Shown here: piece after piece, positions 11,941-64,000 of the stretch
Layout of the letters: each line of letters opens with the position of its first letter
Numbering within the stretch: position 1 is the stretch's first letter
Assembly: GCA_023974075.1 (NCBI GenBank)
Contig: CM043790.1
Coordinates: forward strand, 17,561,883-17,625,882
DNA from: Chaenocephalus aceratus
Lineage: Eukaryota; Chordata; Actinopteri; Perciformes; Channichthyidae
DNA length: 64,000 nucleotides
Direction: 5' to 3'
Program-made: the position numbers and the translations under genes
Notes under the pieces: generated by a model
The model's database searches: none
What the model was told of the DNA's origin: nothing
The model's input: the letters and a program-made list of their open reading frames with translations, nothing else

Positions 11941-12740
11941 GTTAAGCCCTGAGCCTGTTTTTCAGCTTTCAGGCTCGAAAATGACATTCAGAACAAATGA
12001 CTATATCTGATAAGAACTCAGGCACTTAGGAGGTAGAACCCAATTGCACGACCCGGGAGACAGAGGTAAAGTATTGGTAGGATACTTTATTTTCCAAAAA
12101 TACAGCAAAAAGTGGTCACTAACTAATCTCAGGATGAGATGACAAAAAATGAGAACAAAAAAGAAAATCGCTCACGTGGTGAGGAACAAAACTTTTCATG
12201 ATTTACAAAAGAGCATAGGCCTGACCAAGGCAAAAGACAAGGAGCATAGACCTGACCATGACCATAGACAAAAATGAACTGACACTGAACACTGGGAGAC
12301 AGGGGAATTTAAACACAGGGTAACAAGACATAGGTGGGAACAATCAGGGGCAGGGCTGACGCTGATGAGCACAGGAGACACAGAAGGGGTGACAGGTGAA
12401 AACAATCAGGAAATTAGACACACCAGGGAAACTAACGACAGACAGGAAAACACAGGGAAAAAAGACCAGACAATACACAGGGAGGTACACATGACAAGGA
12501 GAAAAGCAAAACACCCACAACCAGACACACAAAACTAAAAACGTGACACAACACAAGAATCATGACAATATCTTCACTTCTAAAAGGGGTAAATTAATAA
12601 TCTTTTTTCTCAAAGCAATGATAAACCTGTGAGTTGGATGTAGACAAGTCAGAATCAATATAGATGTTTTTATTTTAAAGTAAATTCAGATTGAACATCG
12701 GAAAAAAAATGTAAATTATAGTTTCCGTCCAAATTTCATT
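11941..12740. repeat. Dispersed repeat copy 1, split by a solo LTR
   Basis: tttcaggctcgaaaatgaca...actatatc, then after the insertion tcacttctaaaaggggtaaa and gtgagttggatgtagacaag. The same order occurs near 22643 and 26994. Confidence 0.8.
12008..12567 (-). mobile_element. Solo LTR, 560 bp, ATATC target duplication
   Basis: Starts TG and ends CA, with ATATC at 12003-12007 and 12568-12572. On the minus strand an AATAAA lies toward the 3' end, so the LTR is read leftward. No internal retroviral or Gypsy genes remain. Superfamily cannot be told from the LTR alone. Confidence 0.78.
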
Positions 12741-12950
12741 CATGTTTTAGTCGTACAGAAAGACCTTCTTGTACATTTGTACACAATACAACACCAATTT
12801 GGGGTTCAATTTCCAAGGACACAACATGTGAACAGGAGCACCTGTTTTCCACTGTTATCAGCTCCATCTGAAACACCAGAGTGGGAATGAACTGATATGG
12901 GCCATTTAATGGACTGATATAATTTGAAGTGGGTAGCTGAAAGCTGATGC

Positions 12951-13005
12951 AGGTAGAGCTGGTTGGCTTCTAATCACAAGGTTAGTGGTTTGATTCCCAG
13001 GTCCT
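12951..13005 (+). repeat. tRNA-like SINE head fragment
   Basis: ggtagagctggttggcttct with downstream ggtttgattcc resembles RNA polymerase III A and B boxes. It has no complete cloverleaf, so it is more likely a SINE relic than a tRNA gene. Confidence 0.35.
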
Positions 13006-13221
13006 CCATACAGTATTTATTTTTCAATTAATGTGTAATGGTGAATCAGAAATACTTGTATAATTGGTTTTCTGAACCAAGATTGAAGATTTAAAGCTTT
13101 AAACATGATTTAAACACTGGAGATGAAGGAAACATAATAATAACAGTCCTATACTTTTAATTACTTACGTATACTCGATCAGAGTTTTGTTTTTCATATA
13201 TTAATGTTTAGTCATATTTCT

Positions 13222-13614
13222 TTAAAGGTGGGGTAGGTAATTCACTTCAGAAACACTTTTTGTTATATTCCATGGAATGCTCTTAACATCCCGATAGCAA
13301 TGAATGCATTAAATGCTTTGACAATAAATACATAAAAAAAATGCATCTGTGGAAGCCGTGGCGCTGTAAAAAGCACGACCAATCATCTGAGCCGGCCCGG
13401 CTAAAATAACTGGATGGCCTACCTGCCTGTCAGCCTTCCATCTCGTGCACAAACTTATCTCGTGCCCTCATTGGTCATGTGCGCTTTCGTGTGCGTTGGA
13501 GGAGGGGCTCTGTAAGGAAGTCTGAAGGAAGAGGCAGATGTTTTTCGGCTGCGTACTTTCAAATTCTAGCGCACTCGAGCTGGTTTCTCCATTCTTACCT
13601 ACCCTACCTTTAAA
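13222..13614. mobile_element. TIR element, copy 1 (GGTAGGTAA ends)
   Basis: Starts tttaaaggtggggtaggtaa and ends with the inverse ttacctaccctacctttaaa. A second copy lies in opposite orientation at 24153-26927, split by a hAT. No coding sequence. Confidence 0.75.
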
Positions 13615-14689
13615 TGTATACTTTTTTATCTACATAGTGTCAGAAGGTGGATTGTCTGCTGTTTTTGCATGGCTAGCCATGCACAAGAGCTGTCTGTTTC
13701 CTGTACAACGCTCTGTTACAAAACTGATAACAAATGCTCTATAAATAAACTTTGCATGACTAGCCTGTAATATGCACACTTCCATATTTTATTTAATAAC
13801 TTATTAAATATAGAGGAAGTTTAGAAACATGACACTACAGGTTAACATTCACCCTTCTAAAATACTGGACAAGATCAGTAGCAATTACAGATGAGCAACT
13901 ACATTTGTGAAAGACTTGTCATCTAAGGCTGCTGTTTTTATTAACTGCTAAATATAAAGGCTTTGTAAACAAGTGTTATCACTTATCATTTCTGATTAAA
14001 CGTTGACAGTTTCCTGAAAGTTCATTTACTTTCATCGTAAAAGTAAAAAAGAGTGTCGGGGAAGTAACTTTAAAACTGTGATCAATTACTCATTGCGTAT
14101 TATTCTTTTGAAAAGTAATTACATTTATTTTAGCAAAACTAAGTAGTAGTTTGGATAGTAGCTTACCAGTGGATAAAGTTAGCTAACCAATTACGAACAT
14201 AAACGGCAACTTTTAAGATGCAGTCAGACACATTTCAAATTTCAGAACGTTTATCAAGCAAAAATGCAAAACTTGCTCTGGTTGCCGGTTGTTTTATCAT
14301 TTTAAATGTAATATATTTGGGATTTAGATTGTTAATAACTCCCATTAGTCACCACCTTGTGTTCTTGAAATATGTGACAATCATCTCCTTTTATTTAAAC
14401 ATTTGATAAACAAATAACAATTTTCCTAACGTTCAAATAACTGGTTTGTTATGCTCAGCGAATTTCCCCCTATAGATTTACAGATGTTTATCTTGATTGT
14501 GAATAGCAAAGCTCGAGGTCTGTTTACCATGCTGCAAAGCCCATGATGCCTTGCTACACCCCTGCTTATGTAAAGTCAGTGGCCACACTTGTTTGTAACT
14601 AAAGAAAGTTTCCAAAAAAACATTTGTCTTGGCAGCTCTGCTTTGTGTGGCATTAATAAAGGGAACTCTCGGATGCATTCCTCCACCCT
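13615..14689. other. No gene recognised upstream of ptprj
   Basis: AT-rich unique-looking sequence, no motif or repeat family assigned. Confidence 0.45.
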
Positions 14690-15020
14690 GCCTGGCCAAA
14701 AATGGCAAGAATGCGGGGTGACTCTTTCTCATCTCTGCATGACCGGGCAGCCCTTCAGCTCGGGCTGTGGGAGCTGTGACACATCGGCGGAGATACAGTG
14801 GCACACTTCACCAAAACTTCCCGGAGTGACGCGCACTGGCCGCCGCTCCTCCCCGTTAACAGCGAGAAGAGAAAGTTCCTTCTTCTGACTTTGAATTCTC
14901 CTGATGTAGCGGTAGTTTGACGGAGAGAGTTTTTTCAAGCCATACAGGCAGTTTGGACATGAAAGCCCTAAACTTCTAGAAAAGTTTCTTGAAAGTTTTT
15001 CCCCCCAAAGCTGCGGCATC
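14690..15020 (+). promoter_or_regulatory. Probable ptprj 5' UTR and proximal promoter region
   Basis: This stretch directly precedes the signal-peptide start codon. It is less AT-rich than its surroundings and has several CpGs. No TATA box at a clear distance is evident and the transcription start cannot be fixed by eye. The start context is cggcatcATGa, with no purine at -3, so not an optimal Kozak site. Regulatory role is inferred from position only. Confidence 0.4.
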
Positions 15021-59190
<44,170 letters not shown>

Positions 59191-60630
59191 AACCAAGAAA
59201 ACCACTCAGGTCCTCCTATATTCTCTCAAGCTTTAAAAAATCTGCAGACAAATTGTGGTGCATTTCTATTTGTATTCTTGCCAGGCTTTTGATAAGTATC
59301 TTGTGTCTTTTTAGATTCAACCCTCTATTTTGTGGTATTTATTTGTTGCAAATGTTGAATGATTGATAATAGAGGGAGCTGCATATGGAGATACAATAGG
59401 GGACATCATCACTGACCAAAACGAAATTGGATTATATGTCAATTGGATTGTCTCTGATAAAGGCAGATTTTTGTATTGCTCAGTCTTTCTTTACATTTCT
59501 GCTTGTTTACTACTGTATATGACTAACTGATTATACAATTTTCTTCTCAGGTAATATATTGTATGCTGTATAGCTATTATTACAGTTTTTGCCAGGAACA
59601 CTTGTATTATTGGAACTTTGTATTGCCTTGTACGAAGAATTGCTGGTTTAAATAATATGTGCCTTTTCAAAGCCTGTATGCTTTGGTGCCAGTAGGTGGC
59701 ACTCCATTGTATTGTGTTAAACTGAAAGAGACAAACAGGGACTGATACGATATTACTTTGTTAAAGGAACCTTTAGGTTAAGATAAACAATATATCATAT
59801 TTTATAGAAGTATCAGGTTATCCAGCAAATAATTGTAGCTTATTCCAATTCAAACTGTGCAATGCCTTTTAATGAAGGAATGTTGTATGTTCAATGTAAA
59901 GACTTTTCTTTGTCTATGCACTGTAGTTAGTAATGCACTGGATGCATTAGTCTTTTGTACATTGTCGAATTTACAAATTATAAAGATGTATTTATCCGTT
60001 ATCAGTCTCATTGATAACATTTTGGCCAGTTGTTTGTGAAACATTCATTCGCCCCACATTTGATTGTTGCAATTTGACTTTGATTTTTGTTTTCTTCATC
60101 TGATCAGAATAGGTTTGCATTAAAAAAAGCGCTCAGGAGAATTTTGCTGGGGTGGTATGGTGTGAGAAAATCTATACTGCCACAGTTTGTAGTTTAAAGA
60201 ATTTAGAAGTCATCGTACTGATTTTGTTTTGTTAATGACATTCTTCTCTGTACATTCCTCAAAGAAACAACCATGTTATGTCACTTCCTGCTGTATATCC
60301 GGTCTGTCTACGGCCATTTCCTGTGATTTAAAAATCACCATAGGAGTTTTGTGTTTAGCTTTTAAAGGGCAGCATTTGCTATTAGGCAGGTACATTGTGT
60401 GTGTGGGGTCAGCTTTATGATTTTTTTATGTTTAAAATGTTTAATTTGTATTGTATTATAATGTACTTAATGTTTAAAAGCACTTAATGAAAAAAGAATA
60501 GCAAATCATTTCTTAATTGTAGCAATGTTTTTGGAATGCTTTATAAAATGCTTGCTGGTACAATGCAAATAAATGTAAAAAAAGCAATGATTTAATATTT
60601 GTAAACATGTCAATAAAAAATGAACCAAAA
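59191..60630 (+). other. ptprj 3' UTR
   Basis: AT-rich unique sequence following the stop with no transposon evident. It ends at the first pair of canonical polyadenylation signals. The exact cleavage site is inferred. Confidence 0.6.
60568..60617 (+). promoter_or_regulatory. Two AATAAA polyadenylation signals
   Basis: AATAAA at 60568-60573 and again at 60612-60617, about 1.4 kb after the stop codon. Confidence 0.6.
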
Positions 60631-60808
60631 TGGGTTAATCTATGTTATTACATTCCAATTTATGGCTATGTGTCTGCATGGTTTCAATTAACCTTATATT
60701 TCATCACAAAGAACAAGCTTTTTACACTAAGACTTCAAAAGGTTCTAATTTTGCAGCTCACATCAGGCGTACACTCGGGGGATTCTCTGCAATATGGAGG
60801 TGTTGTAA

Positions 60809-61393
60809 CCCTTATGTTGTGTTCGGGTCTCCCGTGACCCGTTTCAAGATAAAAATGATATAATAACTACGCTATAGTTTTTTTTTAACGGAACAAGGCT
60901 TCATGATATCCTCCACAACAGCTATATAAACATTACAAAACAGATTTTGACCATGTTAGCCAAGTCTGAAGGTCTAAAAAAAAAAGACCCAGCAGAATTG
61001 TTGTGGGTGACTCGAGGTCAAAATTGGCCCAATCAAGATTCATCTTTGACTTTAGACACCCCAACCCCACCCCCTTCATCCACTGTTACAATAATTTAAA
61101 TCTTTGTTTGGGGAGATTGTATTGTAATATTAGTCAGATAACGTAATGATCCACTGTCTTCACTATAGGAAATATCACGAGTGAATTGAATCACATGTTT
61201 TACTTAAATATGTATATGTAAATAACAGGATAGTACGGTTATGAATGCATAATAAGTTAGTTATGATGTAGTTAAAACAATATTGGATGATAGTCATTAT
61301 TTTTGAGTGTTTTGGACTGAGATAAATCATGGGTCAAAATGGACCCGCGAACACCATGAACGGTAACAGCTTTCGAACACAACACAAGGGTTA
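60809..61393. mobile_element. piggyBac-like MITE downstream of ptprj
   Basis: Left end cccttatgttgtgttcgggt and right end gaacacaacacaaggg followed by TTAA; the left flank has decayed to GTAA. Interior includes the partial inverse gacccgtttcaag / gggtcaaaatggaccc. Confidence 0.7.
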
Positions 61394-61688
61394 AGGGCAA
61401 TCACTTTCACACAGAGGGCACCCCCGGCATGGTGGTAATGTAAGATTTTGACAGAGTGTCGGCTTCAATGAGCCTGATATTTCTAACTCATCATCCTTGT
61501 ACCATGTCTCTCAGATCCACATGTAAGATCTAAAAATAGATGTGGCATTTGAATGGCTTCTATTCTCCTATGCTGTGTGTAGCAATAAAAGGTATACAGA
61601 CAGATGAAGCGGTTATGACAGCAATACAAAATCCAACAGGACAAGATAACTGGGGGGGTCCAAAATAAATCCATCCATCTTCTCCCGC

Positions 61689-62244
61689 TTATCCGTGGTC
61701 GGGTCGCGGGGGTTGCAGTTCCAGCAGAGAGCCCCAAACTTTCTTTTCCCTGGCGACATCAACCAGCTCTGACTGGGGGATCCCAAGGCGCTCCCAGGCC
61801 AGCGAAGAGATATAATCCCTCCACCTGGTCCTAGGTCTACCCCTTGGTCTCTTCCCAGCTGGACGTGCCTGGAACACCTCCCTAGGGAGGCGCCCAGGTG
61901 GCATCCTAACTATGTGCCCGAACCACCTCAACTGGCTTCTTTCGACGCGAAGGAGGAGCGGCTCAACTCCGAGTCCCTCCCTGATAACCGAACTTCTCAC
62001 TTTATCCCTAAGGGAGACACCAGCCACCCTGCAGAGAAAACCCATCTCGGCCGCTTGTATCCGCGATCTCGTTCTTTCGGTCATGACCCATCCTTCATGA
62101 CCATAGGTGAGGGTAGGAACGAAAATGGCCCGGTAGACAGAGAGCTTAGCCTTCTGGCTCAGCTCCCTTTTCGTCACAACGGTGCGGTGCGACTGCAGTA
62201 CCGCTCCCGCTGCTCCGATTCTCCGGCCCATCTCACGCTCCATT
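61689..62244 (-). pseudogene. LINE reverse transcriptase C-terminal fragment
   Basis: Open on the minus strand from the MITE edge (MEREMGRRIGAAGAV) to GSLLELQPPRPDHG. Includes LTYGHEGWVMTERTRSRIQA and the arginine-rich RPRGRPRTRWRD. It continues the frame interrupted at 62919. Confidence 0.82.
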
Positions 62245-62918
62245 AGGCGCATTCACACTGCGGTACTTTTCCCACAAAGGTTCATGCGAACTTAGTTCAT
62301 GCAAACTCTTTAGTTCTCATGAACTAAGTACAGATCGCGTTCACACCGGAAAAAGTCCCTGTGGGTGGATTAGGCAAATGAAGCCGCTGACGTCACTTCT
62401 TCTTCTTCTGCTTTGGGCTTACTGGCAGGCCGCAAACCACTTCACGGCGTATACTGCCGCCCAAAGTCCCCGGCCGGAAGTCCCCGGAGTTGGGGACTGG
62501 CTTCAGTAGAAGCTGCTGGGACTCCCAGCAGCTTCTACTGAACGCCGGAACGCCAGAACGCCGGAACGCCAGAACGCCGACACCTCCTCATCTCACCTCC
62601 ACCGCTCCCATGTTTTATTTTGTGTTGCCATAAGTTAGTCTCTCTGCGTTTCTGCGCTGGGCTAATGCTAATAATGCTAATGCGAGGATAATAAAATGGC
62701 GGCTTCATAAAACTTTTTTTTTACGGGGCGTGGTTTGCAATCCGCCCAGCCAATCAGAAATATAGCTCTTTTCTCACAAAAGAGCCGCTCGAAAGTCCGA
62801 GAGGGTAAAAAGGTTCGCATGAACTAATTTTAGTACCGGCTCTTTTTGGTGTGAACGCGATCATGAACTAAGTTCGCATGAACCTTTGTGGGAAAAGTAC
62901 CGCAGTGTGAATGCGCCT
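62245..62918. mobile_element. MITE copy 5 (same family as the ptprj introns), ATT duplication
   Basis: Perfect ends AGGCGCATTCACAC / GTGTGAATGCGCCT, and inverted similarity extending through cacaaaggttcatg. ATT at 62242-62244 and 62919-62921. Removing it restores the LINE codons G-T-M-E-R-E. The interior shares the gcagtatacgccgtgaag region with the intronic copies. Confidence 0.85.
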
Positions 62919-62921
62919 ATT

Positions 62922-63205
62922 GTTCCCTCACTCGAGAACAAGACCCCGAGATACTTGAACTCCTTCACTTGGGGTAAGGACTCATTCCCTACTTGGAGTG
63001 GACAGTCCATCGGTTTCCTGCTGAGAACCATGGCCTCAGATTTGGAGGTGCTGATCCTCATCCCAGCCGCTTCACACTCGGTTGCGAACCGATCCAGTGA
63101 GTGCTGAAGGTCGCAGACCGATGAAGCCATTAGAACCACATCATCTGCAAAAAGCAGTGGTGCAATCCTTAGTCCACCGAACTGCAGACCCCCCCCCCCC
63201 CCCAC
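62922..63205 (-). pseudogene. LINE reverse transcriptase FADD fragment
   Basis: LRIAPLLFADDVVLMASSVC, MRISTSKSEAMVLSRKP and FKYLGVLFSSEGT are the palm and downstream motifs. A 13-bp C run at 63190-63202 breaks the frame upstream. Confidence 0.83.
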
Positions 63206-63457
63206 GACTATGCCTCGAAATCCGATCCATGTATATTACAAACAGGATTGGTGACAAAGCGCAGCCCTGGCGGAGGCCAACCCTCACCGGAAATGGGTCC
63301 GACTTACTGCCGAGGACCCGGACACAGCTCTCGCTTTAGGAGTACAGAGATTGGATGGCACTGAGTAGAGACCCCCTCACCCCATACTCCCGTAGCACCT
63401 CCCACAGTAACTCCCTGGGAACTCGGTCATACGCCTTCTCCAAGTCTACAAAACACA

Positions 63458-64000
63458 TGTAGACTCAGTGGCGTTTCTATATGTACAAAAGTGGTGGGGC
63501 ACAAAAAACTCAGATGTCTAAATATAAGCTTCTGCAGTGAGGCACCTGACTCTTCAGGTTTACAAATATTATATTTTGACCTAAATCAAAATATAATATA
63601 ATTTTCAAAAGCTTTTTTTGTCTGATGCTTCAATTAATTTTAAACAGACAGTTCAACAAAAGGATACCCAAAACATGTAATTTTATCATTTAAATATTGA
63701 ATTGTTCTCTCTTAGTAAGATCCCATTTTCAATACAATTGCAGTCTTACCTTGACATGAAGATGAAGTCCATTTGCCTATCCCTCTGGACAAAAATATCT
63801 ATTACTTTTTTGTAAAAGTCCTCCTTATCTTCTTGTAGTTTCAAAAGTCTATCATAAATCTAATCTAATCAATAGATTTATGATTCGAAAATGATAAAAG
63901 TAGGGTAGACATGTGGATATTAACCGGCTGAACAAAACGTGCATTTATCTAACAGGTTTGTTTCCCACAGATCTTATTTTGAGCTATTTTCTAAAATCCT
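63458..64000. other. No gene recognised; transposon-like edge
   Basis: A cagtggcgtttctatatgta block abuts the LINE truncation and resembles a DNA-transposon terminus. The rest is AT-rich with no motif seen. Confidence 0.4.

Larger units (their letters stand above)
61660..63457 (-). mobile_element. 5'-truncated LINE (non-LTR retrotransposon), split by a MITE
   Basis: Minus-strand reverse transcriptase pieces: FVDLEKAYDRVP (near 63450), APLLFADDVVLMASS (FADD catalytic box, near 63140) and, beyond the MITE, RWFGHIVRMPPGRLPREVF and RGRPRTRWRDYISS. The 3' end has the ATCCATCC repeat near 61670. Frameshifts are present, so it is inactive. Clade (Rex1-, RTE- or jockey-like) is not settled. Confidence 0.82.

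Noticed and set aside
12951..13005. Functional tRNA gene
   Set aside because: A- and B-box-like motifs are present but no complete cloverleaf or acceptor stem could be drawn by eye.

Overview
The window is vertebrate DNA and almost certainly from a ray-finned (teleost) fish. It has one large multi-exon gene with GT-AG introns, very low coding density, long CA/GT microsatellites, and the transposon mix typical of teleosts: a DIRS retrotransposon, many hAT remnants with 8-bp target duplications, MITE-like elements with 3-bp duplications, piggyBac-like elements at TTAA, a LINE and a solo LTR. There is no bacterial operon, CRISPR array, rRNA gene or intact tRNA gene.

The only host gene I can support is a plus-strand receptor-type tyrosine phosphatase, which I identify as PTPRJ (CD148/DEP-1). 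The start codon is at 15021, in an exon encoding a signal peptide. A first intron of about 20.5 kb follows. The ectodomain is encoded from 35616 to 56474, the membrane segment at 56582-56669, and a single phosphatase domain by eight exons at 57020-59190. The signature HCSAGVGRTG is split between the exons at 58498-58658 and 58776-58911. The 3' UTR ends near 60573-60630. I mapped 41 exons and their splice phases agree. If the one frameshifted exon is omitted, they give 7,899 nt, or 2,632 residues. This is about twice the mammalian protein, because 24 fibronectin type III (FN3) exons are present.

The most unusual region is 36104-49271. A block of near-identical FN3 exons, each phase 1 at both ends and nearly all 261 nt, has been amplified together with its introns as exon pairs. 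One copy was cut by nested hAT insertions (41019-43810). Another has a 1-nt insertion that puts a stop early in the next exon (47268-47529). A MITE in one intron type was carried along by the duplications, and sister introns keep the empty site.

Upstream (1-14700) there is no host gene. A degenerate DIRS element with inverted terminal repeats fills 1426-7036 and contains three kinds of internal tandem repeat. Further on are a palindromic AACGTT-rich composite (9979-11160), a MITE (11156-11562), a solo LTR nested in a dispersed repeat (12008-12567) and another TIR element (13222-13614). Intron 1 carries three hAT elements, a hAT split by a fold-back element (24411-26827), a 1.17-kb TIR element (27494-28666) and a piggyBac-like element (32922-33719). 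Downstream of the gene are a piggyBac-like MITE (about 60809-61393) and a 5'-truncated LINE (about 61660-63457) split by another copy of the MITE found in the PTPRJ introns.
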